Assembly (NCBI RefSeq): GCF_040581415.1
Contig: NZ_CP114014.1
Span: forward strand, 3,224,001-3,288,000
Direction of reading: 5' to 3'
Length of the DNA: 64,000 nucleotides
DNA from: Paraconexibacter sp040581415
GTDB lineage: Bacteria; Actinomycetota; Thermoleophilia; Solirubrobacterales; Solirubrobacteraceae
Shown here piece by piece: positions 1-7,427 of this stretch (position 1 is the stretch's first letter; the number at the start of each line of letters is the position of its first letter). The notes beneath the pieces were generated by a model, which worked only from the letters and a program-made list of their open reading frames with translations, ran no database searches and had not been told where the DNA came from. Made by a program: the position numbers and the translations under genes.

Positions 1-122
1 CGCGCAAGCCGCGCAAGACGCTGACCTACAGCTGCAAGCTGCAGAAGGAGCTGGTCTGCACGAAGGGCGGCAAGCGCATCACGACGAAGATCACCTCCGC
101 GCCGCTCGACCGGCGCCGCTAG
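1..122 (+). CDS. C-terminal end of a hypothetical protein (partial)
   Basis: The open frame enters from the left edge and stops at TAG 120-122. About 39 residues are visible, basic and with two cysteines (motifs YSCKL and LVCTKGG), ending in RRR. The Lys/Arg-rich, Cys-bearing composition suits a small secreted protein, but no domain can be named from this fragment. A strong hairpin follows 18 bases after the stop. Confidence 0.6.
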   Translation, partial: RKPRKTLTYSCKLQKELVCTKGGKRITTKITSAPLDRRR

Positions 123-140
123 GGATACCGACGGCCACTA

Positions 141-164
141 CCGCCCGCGAGCATCCGCGGGCGG
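141..164. terminator. Bidirectional terminator-like hairpin
   Basis: Perfect 9-bp inverted repeat CCGCCCGCG/CGCGGGCGG around a 6-base loop. It lies between the stop of the plus-strand gene ending at 122 and the stop of a possible minus-strand gene ending at 172, where a shared terminator is expected. No T-tract is present, as is common for high-GC actinobacterial terminators. Confidence 0.55.
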
Positions 165-171
165 GGCGGCT

Positions 172-324
172 TCAGGTCGCGCGCTTGGCGAGGGTCGCCT
201 CGCGGGCGACGGCCTCCTCCAGGCGCCGGCCCGCGTCGGCCTTCAGGTCCTTGCGGTCGGCGCGCAGGTCGGGGTCGCCTGCAGAGACGGGAGTCGGCGA
301 GGATCGCGCTCGGCGACGCTGCAC
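172..324 (-). CDS. Possible small protein or decayed gene tail
   Basis: A minus-strand frame ends at TGA (172-174) and can start at GTG 324, giving about 50 residues. The C-terminal half (ADRKDLKADAGRR, LEEAVAREATLAKR) has the charged, helical look of a real protein, while the N-terminal part is Arg/Ser/Pro-rich and unconvincing. No Shine-Dalgarno is visible before the GTG. The hairpin at 141-164 sits just past its stop, which supports a transcribed gene end here. It may be the remnant of a longer gene whose 5' part has decayed; from 325 to 574 I see no other convincing gene. Confidence 0.3.
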   Translation of the reverse strand: MQRRRARSSPTPVSAGDPDLRADRKDLKADAGRRLEEAVAREATLAKRAT

Positions 325-574
325 ATCAGCGGCAGGGGGGCGACGGGTGGACAGGTCGGTCGTTTTACGCACTCGGGCACCGTCGTCGCCGGACCTCAAC
401 CGGCCGTAAGCGATGTTCGCCGCCTGACTGCCCGCTCCCACACCGGAATCCGTCGTCACCCGCTGCGCCGGGCGAAGGTAGCCTGCGCCCATCCGCCCAG
501 CTCCCGCCCTCGCCTGCCCGCCGAAGCCCTCATCGACGCGTAGCGGTCCACGGACCGCCACGGCCGCCGTCGCG

Positions 575-1309
575 GTGCTCGCCGTCGTCGTCGCCCTCAC
601 CGTGCTGCCCACGACGGACAGCGGCGCAGCGCTCGCTCCGGGCGACCACGGACGCGCGACCCGCGCTGCCCCGTCCGCCTGCCCGCCCGGCGTGCGGCCG
701 GTTCAGCCGGCGTGGTCCAAGGGGCGCCGGATGACGGTCATCGTCGACTCCGTCCTGCTCAGCGGCGAATCCGCCCTGCGCGCCGCCATGCCCGGCTGGG
801 TGATCAAGAAGCGCGGGCGGCCGGCGCTGATGATCCGCGTTGCCAACCGCGAGCTGCAGCCCATCAAGCGCGTGAACAGGCTCGTGGTCGTGGCCATCGG
901 CTACAACACGCTCTGGCAGCGGGGACGGCAGCGGTACGGCTACTGGGCCGCGCGCTTCGACCGCGAGGCGGCGACGCTGCTGCGGACCCTGCGCGCCCGT
1001 GGCGCGGAGCAGATCGTCTGGGTGAACCTGCGCCAGCCCCGGCCGTCGACCGTCCCGCGCAGCTCGGTCGGCGACCTGAGCCAGTACTCGTGGTACTTCC
1101 CGTACACGAACGAGCGGCTGCGGGCCCTCGATCGCCGCAACGGCGACGTCGTCCTCGCCGACTGGCGGACCGCCGGCGACCGGCCCGGCGTCACCTACGA
1201 CACGATCCACCTGAACAGCAGGGGCGGCAAGCTGATGGCGAAGACGATCAAGGGCACGATCACCGCCGAGGCCCGGCGCCAGGCGTGCGGTGCAGGCACT
1301 GCCGGCTGA
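575..1309 (+). CDS. Exported SGNH-hydrolase-like protein
   Basis: A 244-residue protein starting at GTG 575, the first start codon after the in-frame stop at 479-481. The N terminus (LAVVVALTVL) is a short hydrophobic signal-like segment. Residues near 54-60 (TVIVDSVLL) match SGNH block I with Asp-Ser but with Val where Gly usually stands. The end (DTIHLNSRGGKLMA) matches block V with its Asp-x-x-His pair. A Tyr/Trp-rich middle (YNTLW, YWAARF) resembles the SGNH domains attached to OafA-type acyltransferases, such as the one encoded at 8443-10677. The family esterifies or de-esterifies cell-surface glycans. The substrate is unknown, and the replaced Gly leaves activity uncertain. Confidence 0.65.
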   Translation: MLAVVVALTVLPTTDSGAALAPGDHGRATRAAPSACPPGVRPVQPAWSKGRRMTVIVDSVLLSGESALRAAMPGWVIKKRGRPALMIRVANRELQPIKRVNRLVVVAIGYNTLWQRGRQRYGYWAARFDREAATLLRTLRARGAEQIVWVNLRQPRPSTVPRSSVGDLSQYSWYFPYTNERLRALDRRNGDVVLADWRTAGDRPGVTYDTIHLNSRGGKLMAKTIKGTITAEARRQACGAGTAG

Positions 1310-1336
1310 CCGGCCGAGGAAAGTTTCTAACGAGGG

Positions 1337-1363
1337 TGTCGATCCGGCGTCCGCTCGTTCGTC
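1337..1363 (+). promoter_or_regulatory. Candidate ECF42-type promoter
   Basis: TGTCGA (1337-1342), 17 bases, then CGTC (1360-1363), about 35 bases upstream of the DGPF gene start. From memory, ECF42 promoters in Streptomyces carry TGTCGA at -35 and CGA/TC at -10, so this is an exact fit upstream of the module's own sigma factor and implies autoregulation. Confidence 0.55.
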
Positions 1364-1397
1364 TTCCCCCTGAGATCACCCACCGAGGAGGACGACG

Positions 1398-1754
1398 ATG
1401 AAGTACATGCTGCTGATCCACCAGGGCACCACCCCGTTGCCGGGGAGCGACGCCTGGGACGAGCTCTCCCAGGCCGAGCAGGGCGCCGTCTACGCGGCCT
1501 ACCAGGCCGTCAACGAGACGCCGGGCTTCACGCCGGGCGTCCGGATGCACCCGCCGGAGCTCGCGACGACGGTCCGGGTCCAGGACGGCGCGGCGCTCAC
1601 GACCGACGGCCCGTTCGCGGAGCTGAAGGAGGCGATCGGCGGCTACTGCTTCCTGGAGGCGGACGACCTCGACGCAGCGATCGCGCTCGCGGCGAAGATC
1701 CCCGCCGCGAGCATGGGCGGCGCGGTCGAGGTCCGGCCCATCATCGAGTCGTAG
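1398..1754 (+). CDS. YCII-related DGPF-domain protein
   Basis: A 118-residue protein with the YCII/DGPF signature: start MKYMLLIHQG, central LTTDGPFAELKE (about residues 67-78), then GGYCFLEADDLDAA and a C-terminal GGAVEVRPI. It starts at ATG 1398 behind a clear Shine-Dalgarno (GAGGAGG). The sigma factor gene follows 12 bases later, so the two are almost certainly one transcript. DGPF proteins are standard partners of ECF42 sigma factors. The fold is a ferredoxin-like dimer and the biochemical role is not established; a sensing or detoxification role is only suspected. Confidence 0.9.
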   Translation: MKYMLLIHQGTTPLPGSDAWDELSQAEQGAVYAAYQAVNETPGFTPGVRMHPPELATTVRVQDGAALTTDGPFAELKEAIGGYCFLEADDLDAAIALAAKIPAASMGGAVEVRPIIES

Positions 1755-1766
1755 CCGCGCTGCCCG

Positions 1767-2981
1767 ATGGATCCGGTCGCTGCCGAGCTCGAGCGCACGT
1801 TCCACGAGCAGTGGGGCCGGGTCCTCGCGTCCCTGATCGGGTACCTCGGCGACTTCGAGCTCGCCGAGGAGTCCGCGCAGGAAGCGTTCGCCGCCGCCGC
1901 CGAGCGCTGGCCGCGCGACGGGCTGCCGGCGAGCCCCGGTGCATGGCTGATCACGACGGCGCGCAACCGGGCCATCGACAGAATCCGCCGCGAGCGCACG
2001 CTCGCGGCGAAGCTGCGGCTGCTCGACGTCACCGAGGCGCAGGAGGACGCGATGGACAGGGACCGATTCCCCGACGAGCGCCTCGAGCTGGTCTTCACCT
2101 GCTGCCATCCGGCGCTGTCCGTCGAGGCGCAGGTCGCGCTGACGCTCCGCACGCTCGGCGGCCTGACCACGACCGACATCGCGCAGGCGTTCCTCGTACC
2201 CGAGGCGACGATGGCGCAGCGGCTGGTCCGCGCCAAGCGCAAGATCGCCGCGGCCGGCATCCCGTTCCGCGTCCCGGCGGACCACACGCTCCCCGACCGG
2301 CTGGCCGCGGTGCTCGCCGTCGTCTACCTCATCTTCAACGCGGGCTACGGGGCTCGGGCGGACCTCGCCGCCGAGGCCGTCCGCCTCGCGGAGGCGCTGG
2401 CGCTGCTGATGCCGGACGAGTCAGACGTCCACGGCCTGCTCGCCCTGATGCTGCTGCACGACGCCCGCCGCGCCGCCCGGGTCCGGGACGGCGACCTCGT
2501 CCTGCTCGAGGACCAGGACCGCACGCTCTGGGACGACGCGGGCATCGCGCGTGGACGAGCCGTCCTGGACCGTGCGCTCGCGCTGCGCGGCCGCGGGCAG
2601 TACGTGCTGCAGGCCGCCGTCGCCTCGCTCCACGCCGACGAACCCCGGGACTGGGGCCAGATCGCGGCGCTGCACGGCGAGCTCGCTCGCCTCACGGGGT
2701 CACCGGTGGCCGAGCTGAGCCGCGCCGTCGCCGTCGCCGAGGCCGACGGGCCGGCGGCCGGGCTGGCCATCGTCGACCGACTGGACCTGCCGACCTATCG
2801 CTACTTTCACGCCACCCGCGGCGAGCTGCTGCGCCGCCTGGGCCGGGACGCCGAGGCCCGGGCGGCACTGGAGCGCGCGCTCGAGCTCGCGACCGACGAG
2901 GCCGAGCAGCGCCTGCTGCAGCGGCGGCTGGCCGAGGTCCGGGGCCCGGCCGGCCCTGGCCCCGACCGCGGCCTCTCGTAA
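1767..2981 (+). CDS. RNA polymerase sigma factor, ECF42 group
   Basis: A 404-residue sigma-70 family factor. Region 2 covers about residues 10-80 (LAEESAQEAFAAA, AWLITTARNRAIDRIRRE). Region 4 lies around 110-165 (LTLRTLGGLTTTDIAQAF, MAQRLVRAKRKI). A C-terminal extension of more than 200 residues (VVYLIFNAGYGA, LALMLLHDARR, then TPR-like helices ending in LGRDAEARAALERALELA) is the hallmark of the ECF42 group, which has no anti-sigma factor and is thought to be controlled through this extension. It follows the DGPF gene and is probably autoregulated from 1337-1363. The signal is unknown. Confidence 0.92.
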   Translation: MDPVAAELERTFHEQWGRVLASLIGYLGDFELAEESAQEAFAAAAERWPRDGLPASPGAWLITTARNRAIDRIRRERTLAAKLRLLDVTEAQEDAMDRDRFPDERLELVFTCCHPALSVEAQVALTLRTLGGLTTTDIAQAFLVPEATMAQRLVRAKRKIAAAGIPFRVPADHTLPDRLAAVLAVVYLIFNAGYGARADLAAEAVRLAEALALLMPDESDVHGLLALMLLHDARRAARVRDGDLVLLEDQDRTLWDDAGIARGRAVLDRALALRGRGQYVLQAAVASLHADEPRDWGQIAALHGELARLTGSPVAELSRAVAVAEADGPAAGLAIVDRLDLPTYRYFHATRGELLRRLGRDAEARAALERALELATDEAEQRLLQRRLAEVRGPAGPGPDRGLS

Positions 2982-2993
2982 GATCGCCGTTCG

Positions 2994-3434
2994 ATGACCG
3001 ACGCGACCGATCAGGCAGACAGCGAGCCCGTCGTCGGCGACGACCGCGGGATCGACGCGGCCAACGTCCCTGTGGGCGGGCGCCGGCACCGGCTGCGGAC
3101 GAACCCGGTCACCCGCCACCCGTACCGCATCGCCGTCTTCGTCCTCGGCCTGCTCTGCATCGCGACCGGCATCGCCCTGGCGGTCCTCCCCGGCCCCCTC
3201 ACCATCCCCCCGGTGCTGCTCGGCCTGTGGATCTGGTCGTGGGAGTTCCGCTTCGCCCAGAAGTTCTTCGAGTCCTTCCAGGAGAAGGCACACGAGGCCT
3301 GGGCGCACGCCAAGCGCCGCCCCGTGACGTCCGCGATCGGGACGGGCTTCGGGCTGATCCTCGCGGGCGTGGCCATGTGGGCCGTGATCCACTACGACCT
3401 CGTCGCCGAGGCGCAGGACCGCATGGGGCTCTGA
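2994..3434 (+). CDS. PGPGW-type small membrane protein
   Basis: A 146-residue protein starting at ATG 2994, 12 bases after the sigma factor stop. After a hydrophilic N terminus come a membrane segment (about 45-65), the Pro-rich motif LPGPLTIPP typical of the PGPGW/TIGR02611 membrane family, an amphipathic stretch (FRFAQKFFESFQEKAHEAW) and a second membrane segment (about 115-135). The family has no known function. Short spacing allows co-transcription with the sigma factor. Confidence 0.75.
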   Translation: MTDATDQADSEPVVGDDRGIDAANVPVGGRRHRLRTNPVTRHPYRIAVFVLGLLCIATGIALAVLPGPLTIPPVLLGLWIWSWEFRFAQKFFESFQEKAHEAWAHAKRRPVTSAIGTGFGLILAGVAMWAVIHYDLVAEAQDRMGL

Positions 3435-3563
3435 GCCGCAGGCGGCACGCGCCGACGCCGCAAAGTTCAGGGGGTCGTCCCCGTCGCGACCCCGGCCCGG
3501 CCGCGCGAGGCTGGTGGTGCTGCTCCCGGCACACCGCCAACCGACCAGATCCGGAGACTCCCC

Positions 3564-3752
3564 ATGGCCACGCTGCTGTTCCTCGGCCCGTCCAACGACG
3601 GCGAGCGCGACACCTACGTCGTGAACGAGGACATCGACACCGTCGTGCAGTCGCTCACGAGCGACGCGCGCTTCGTCCGCTTCACCGACCCCGGGGACGG
3701 CGAGCCGGTGTGGTTCCGCGCGGACGCGATCCGCTACTTCTACGCCAACTGA
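3564..3752 (+). CDS. Small hypothetical protein
   Basis: A 62-residue protein from ATG 3564 preceded by GGAG. The sequence (TYVVNEDIDTVVQSL, then RFVRFTD, EPVWFRADAIRYFY) suggests a compact beta-rich unit resembling FlbD-like or single-strand sensor modules, in which a short Asn-x-Asp-Ile turn is followed by strands. I cannot assign a family. It stands alone between the PGPGW gene and an enoyl-CoA hydratase. Confidence 0.65.
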   Translation: MATLLFLGPSNDGERDTYVVNEDIDTVVQSLTSDARFVRFTDPGDGEPVWFRADAIRYFYAN

Positions 3753-3817
3753 AGCGCGCCGCCCGGGTCGTGGATGCGCCCCGGGCGAGCCGGCCGCCGG
3801 CCCGATACGTTGCACCG

Positions 3818-4600
3818 ATGAGCACCGACGAGAGCACGATCCTCCTCGAGCGCCGCGACGACGGCGTGGCGACCATCACCCTCAACCGGCCCAAAGCGCT
3901 GAACGCGCTGAACCTCCAGGTCATGCGCGAGCTCGCTGCCGCCCTCGCCGAGCTGGAGGCCGACCCGGCGATCGGCTGTGTGCTGCTGACCGGGTCAGAG
4001 CGCGCGTTCGCCGCCGGCGCGGACATCAAGGAGATGGCGCAGGCGTCGTACATGGACATGTACATGCCCGACTGGTTCGCCGGCTGGGACGCGGTGGCGA
4101 ACTTCCGCAAGCCCCTGGTCGCGGCCGTCGCGGGCTACGCGCTCGGCGGCGGCTGCGAGCTGGCGATGATGTGCGACGTCCTCATCGCGGCGGACACCGC
4201 GACGTTCGGCCAGCCGGAGATCACCCTCGGTGTCATGCCCGGCATGGGCGGGTCGCAGCGGCTGACGCGCGCCGTCGGCAAGGCGAAGGCGATGGACCTG
4301 ATCCTCACCGGCCGCAACCTGAAGGCCGAGGAGGCCGAGCGCGCCGGGCTGATCTCGCGCATCGTCCCCGCCGACGACCTCGTCGACGAGGCGCTGAAGG
4401 TCGCCGCGAAGATCGCCGGCATGTCGACGCCGATCGCGATGATGGCCAAGGAGACCGTGAACCGCGCCTTCGAGGTCACGCTCGCCGAGGGCACCCGTTT
4501 CGAGCGGCGCGTCTTCCACGCGATGTTCGCGACGGCCGATCAGAAGGAGGGCATGGACGCCTTCGTGGGCAAGCGCAAGCCCGAATGGACCGGGAGCTGA
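3818..4600 (+). CDS. Enoyl-CoA hydratase (crotonase family)
   Basis: A 260-residue crotonase-fold enzyme starting at ATG 3818 (MSTDESTILLERR). Visible signatures: TLNRPKALNALN, the oxyanion-hole segment AAGADIKEM, GGGCELAMMCD with the first catalytic-type Glu, and FGQPEITLGVMPGMGG with the second, followed by SQRLTRAVG. Both active-site glutamates of true hydratases are present, so hydration of 2-trans-enoyl-CoA in fatty-acid beta-oxidation is the likely reaction. Length is normal. No other beta-oxidation gene lies nearby, so the physiological substrate is open. It converges on the RNA-repair operon with only 12 bases between stops. Confidence 0.9.
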   Translation: MSTDESTILLERRDDGVATITLNRPKALNALNLQVMRELAAALAELEADPAIGCVLLTGSERAFAAGADIKEMAQASYMDMYMPDWFAGWDAVANFRKPLVAAVAGYALGGGCELAMMCDVLIAADTATFGQPEITLGVMPGMGGSQRLTRAVGKAKAMDLILTGRNLKAEEAERAGLISRIVPADDLVDEALKVAAKIAGMSTPIAMMAKETVNRAFEVTLAEGTRFERRVFHAMFATADQKEGMDAFVGKRKPEWTGS

Positions 4601-4612
4601 CCCGGCCCCCGG

Positions 4613-5773
4613 CTACGGGCTCGTGGCGTCCCAGACCACGAGCTCGTGGCACTCGGTGAGGGTCGGCGCCTCCCACTGACCCAGCATCCGCTCGAGCGCG
4701 TCGGCCGGGACGGGATGCTCGCGGTCGCGGTTGCGCCGGTCCAGGTCGGTCGCCGGCGCCTCCACGGCGACGATCGTCACGTGGGCGTCGTAGCTCGCGA
4801 ACAGGTCGATGAGCTGGCGCCGCATCTGGGCGGAGAGGTTCGTCGCGTTCCAGACGAACGGCTCCCCGGCGCGCAGGTGGGTCCGCGCCAGCTCGCGCGC
4901 CTGCTGGATGATCTGACCCTGGGCGGCCTTGTCCGACCGGCGCGCGCCACGGGCACGACGTAGGTCGTCGAGGGAGACGACGGGCCGTCCGTCGCCGTGG
5001 CGGTGGATCCAGAGGTCCTTCCCCGCGCCGGGCAGGCCGGACAGCAGGACGACGCGACTGCGGGTGGTGTCGTGGGCGGCGTACGCGGGATCGCGGTCGC
5101 CGCGGCCGAAGAACGTGAAGCGGGCGTGCGCCGTCGCGAACGGGTAGGCCGTGTCCAGGCAGCCGAGATCCCGGCAGAGCTCGGCGAAGAGCTCGACGTT
5201 CGTCGCCATCGCGTCGCGGTCGGCGGCGATCCGGCCGAGGGCATCGGCCCGCGTGAGCAGGTACTGCGGTGCGGCACCCCCGCCCCACTCCAGGGCGATC
5301 GCGATCGCACGCCGCGTCGCCTCCGCCGCGGGCGCGTCGATCAGGAAGTGCGGGACCATGTGATGGCGGACGAGCGCACAGATGCGCTCGCGGGCCGCGG
5401 GGTCGACGCCGGCCTCCCAGAGCACGCGGCGGGCGATGATCGCGCCGCGCCGGGCGTGGCCGGGCGCGCGCCAGCGACCGTCCTCCAGGCGGGTGGTGGC
5501 CGGCTTGCCGACGTCGTGCAGCAGCGCCGCGAGCCAGAGCTCGTTGCGCGTCGCGGCCTCCAGGGCCTGCCAGCGCGCGTCGGCCAGCAGCTCGTCGGCG
5601 ACCATCTGGGTGTGGCGCAGGACGTCCCCCTCGCCGTGGTGGTCGGCGCTCTGCTGGACGCCGGCCAGCGCGCCGAGCCAGGCGTGGTCCGAGCCGAGCG
5701 GCTCGAGCGGCGGGCAGGCGTCGCCGGGCTTCGGGGCAGGCGGCAGGGCCGCGCGATGAGCATGCGTGGTCAT
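4613..5773 (-). CDS. HD-Pnk-like RNA end-healing enzyme (HD phosphoesterase plus polynucleotide kinase)
   Basis: A 386-residue two-domain protein from ATG 5773. The N-terminal domain has an HD-phosphohydrolase pattern: His54, LLHDVGK with His86-Asp87 and Lys90, His106 and a His138-His139 pair. The C-terminal domain starts with a P-loop (GLPGAGK, 247-253), then VSLDDLR, WNATNLS and an Arg-rich lid (DRRNRDREHPVP), as in T4-Pnk-like 5'-OH polynucleotide kinases. This is the architecture of Runella HD-Pnk, which removes 2',3' phosphates and phosphorylates 5'-OH ends. Its start overlaps the upstream RNA ligase stop by 4 bases (ATGA), so healing and sealing enzymes are translationally coupled. Oddity: the residue after the P-loop Lys is Asp rather than Ser/Thr. 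Starts farther upstream would run into the ligase reading frame and are less likely. Confidence 0.85.
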   Translation of the reverse strand: MTTHAHRAALPPAPKPGDACPPLEPLGSDHAWLGALAGVQQSADHHGEGDVLRHTQMVADELLADARWQALEAATRNELWLAALLHDVGKPATTRLEDGRWRAPGHARRGAIIARRVLWEAGVDPAARERICALVRHHMVPHFLIDAPAAEATRRAIAIALEWGGGAAPQYLLTRADALGRIAADRDAMATNVELFAELCRDLGCLDTAYPFATAHARFTFFGRGDRDPAYAAHDTTRSRVVLLSGLPGAGKDLWIHRHGDGRPVVSLDDLRRARGARRSDKAAQGQIIQQARELARTHLRAGEPFVWNATNLSAQMRRQLIDLFASYDAHVTIVAVEAPATDLDRRNRDREHPVPADALERMLGQWEAPTLTECHELVVWDATSP

Positions 5774-6411
5774 GACGCCAGTCCGTTCGACGGCACCCGG
5801 CCGTGCATCCAGTGCTGGTCGGTCTTCACGTGGTTCCGGCGCACCAGCTTGCCGACGGCCTCCTGGTGCTGACCGACCGCGAACGCGGCAGCCCAGCGGA
5901 CGACGACGCCCTCGCGCTCCGGGCCGTACGCCGACGGCCCGTCGAGCAGCCCGAGGAGCGCGGACGCGTCGAACGTCCCGCGGTACAGCACGTGGACGAG
6001 ATCCAGCTCGAGGTCCGCCGCCCAGCGCGCGGTGTCGCCCCAGCTCAGGCAGAGGTCGTGGTCGTCGTAGACCGCGAACAGCTGGAAGTACGACGGCAGC
6101 GCGTCGTACGCGATCGAGTGGACGCCGAAGGTGTTCTCGCCGCTGATCCGCCACCCGGCGGGCAGGCGGTGCCCGATCCGGCCGGCGAGCGCGGAGACCC
6201 AGGTACGGGTCGGGTGGTAGCCCGAGGACACCGAGCGCGCGTGGCAGCTGCCGTCTGCGTAGATCGTCGTGTTCTCGCCGTCGAGCTTCTCGGTGACGAC
6301 GACCTCGCGACCGGTGAACGACGCGTGACCAGGATGCACATGGTCGCCGTCGGTCCCGCGGTTCGGGCTCTCTGGCAGGTGCCAGGTTCTGGGGTACTTC
6401 ACGCGGCGCAC
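5770..6411 (-). CDS. ATP-dependent RNA ligase (Rnl2-like family)
   Basis: A 213-residue nucleotidyltransferase-type ligase. Motif I is VTEKLDGENTT with the adenylation Lys at about residue 42. Motif Ia is near ARSVSSGY, motif III is ISGENTFGVHSI, motif IV is EGVVVRW, and motif V is GKLVRRNHVK. It seals 3'-OH/5'-phosphate RNA ends through a lysyl-AMP intermediate. It is followed by the end-healing HD-Pnk gene with a 4-base overlap. The given start is GTG 6411; GTG 6402, which yields the family-like N terminus MKYPRTWHLP, is at least as likely. Neither has an evident Shine-Dalgarno. No tRNA-cleaving toxin or RtcB gene is next to it. Confidence 0.88.
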   Translation of the reverse strand: MRRVKYPRTWHLPESPNRGTDGDHVHPGHASFTGREVVVTEKLDGENTTIYADGSCHARSVSSGYHPTRTWVSALAGRIGHRLPAGWRISGENTFGVHSIAYDALPSYFQLFAVYDDHDLCLSWGDTARWAADLELDLVHVLYRGTFDASALLGLLDGPSAYGPEREGVVVRWAAAFAVGQHQEAVGKLVRRNHVKTDQHWMHGRVPSNGLAS

Positions 6412-6494
6412 GCCGGGGAGAGTACGACGGCCGATACGCGCTCGCGGCGCCGCGGCACGTCCCGGACGCGCGCGTCCGCGGCCGGCGACGACGA

Positions 6495-6525
6495 GCGGCG
6501 GCGGGGTTCGAGCCCCCGCCGCCGC
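6495..6525 (-). terminator. Terminator hairpin after the YrbE pair
   Basis: Perfect 12-bp stem GCGGCGGCGGGG/CCCCGCCGCCGC with a 7-base loop, 27 bases past the stop of the second permease gene. It separates that operon from the RNA ligase gene, which starts at 6411. No T-tract. Confidence 0.65.
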
Positions 6526-6551
6526 CAGGTCACATCACGTCCTGCCCACGG

Positions 6552-7415
6552 TCAGCCGCCGACGGGGATCTTGGGGTTGACGCCCCAGAAGAAGAACGTG
6601 AAGCCTTCGTTGAGGACCATCGTCAGGACGAGTGCGACAACCATGCTTTTCGCGGTTGCTGCGCCGACGCCGACGGGTCCGCCCTTGGCTTTGAAGCCGT
6701 AGTACATGGCGGCGATCACGATCGACACCCACATGATCAGCGTCTTCACGTAACTGAAGATGATCGAGGTCAGATCGGTGAACGACCAGTGCACCGACTG
6801 CCACGTACCAGAACTGATCTCTCCGATCTGGCCGAGGATGACGAAGATCTCACCGAGGTAGAACGTCGCCAGGCCGATGATGAAAATCGGGGCCGAGACG
6901 AGGATGTTCGCCAGCAGGCGGGTGCCGATGAGGTACCGCATCGGGTTGATCCCCAGCGACTCCATCGCGTCGATCTCGTCGTTGATCCGCATCGACCCAA
7001 GCTCAGCCACGTAGCCGCAGCCGATCTTCGCGCCGACGAAGTAGGCGAACATGAACGGCGTCGCCTCACGAATCGGACACAACGCCGAGAACACGCCGGC
7101 GTAGCTCGATGCGCCGTAGCCGCGCAGGATGTACACCGACTCGTTGCCGCACGTCAGGCCGAACGTGAACTGCATCGCCAACAACACCAGCGCACTGCCC
7201 GTGATGAGCATCCCGAGCTGGCGCAGCATCTCGCTGAAGTAGCGGAGGCTGCCGGGGATCTCCACGAACGCCCGCCCGGCGAACTGGGCCATCTCACCAG
7301 CCTCGGTCAGGCTGTTCCTGACCGGCTCACTGAACCCCTTCGCCAACCGGCTCGACGCCTCGCTGCCGCCGGCACGCTGCCGACGGTACGGGGAGGTAAC
7401 GGTAGAAGCTTCCAT
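6552..7415 (-). CDS. YrbE/MlaE-family ABC permease, second of pair
   Basis: A 287-residue integral membrane protein from ATG 7415. It shows the MlaE/YrbE pattern: an N-terminal amphipathic region, several membrane helices, and the cytoplasmic signature ELGSMRINDEIDAMESLGIN (about residues 140-160) for contact with the ATPase, then AKGGPVGVGAATAKSMV near the end. YrbE proteins form permeases that move lipids together with MCE proteins and an Mkl/MlaF ATPase. It follows the paralogue at 7428-8291 by 12 bases. No MCE or ATPase gene follows; transcription ends at the hairpin at 6495-6525. Confidence 0.9.
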   Translation of the reverse strand: MEASTVTSPYRRQRAGGSEASSRLAKGFSEPVRNSLTEAGEMAQFAGRAFVEIPGSLRYFSEMLRQLGMLITGSALVLLAMQFTFGLTCGNESVYILRGYGASSYAGVFSALCPIREATPFMFAYFVGAKIGCGYVAELGSMRINDEIDAMESLGINPMRYLIGTRLLANILVSAPIFIIGLATFYLGEIFVILGQIGEISSGTWQSVHWSFTDLTSIIFSYVKTLIMWVSIVIAAMYYGFKAKGGPVGVGAATAKSMVVALVLTMVLNEGFTFFFWGVNPKIPVGG

Positions 7416-7427
7416 AGCTCTCAGCCC

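Noticed and set aside
1811..3817. Open frame running through the sigma factor and small genes into the hydratase
   Set aside because: Only its last 260 codons (from ATG 3818) show protein-like sequence; the earlier part is an out-of-frame shadow rich in Arg, Ala and Pro.
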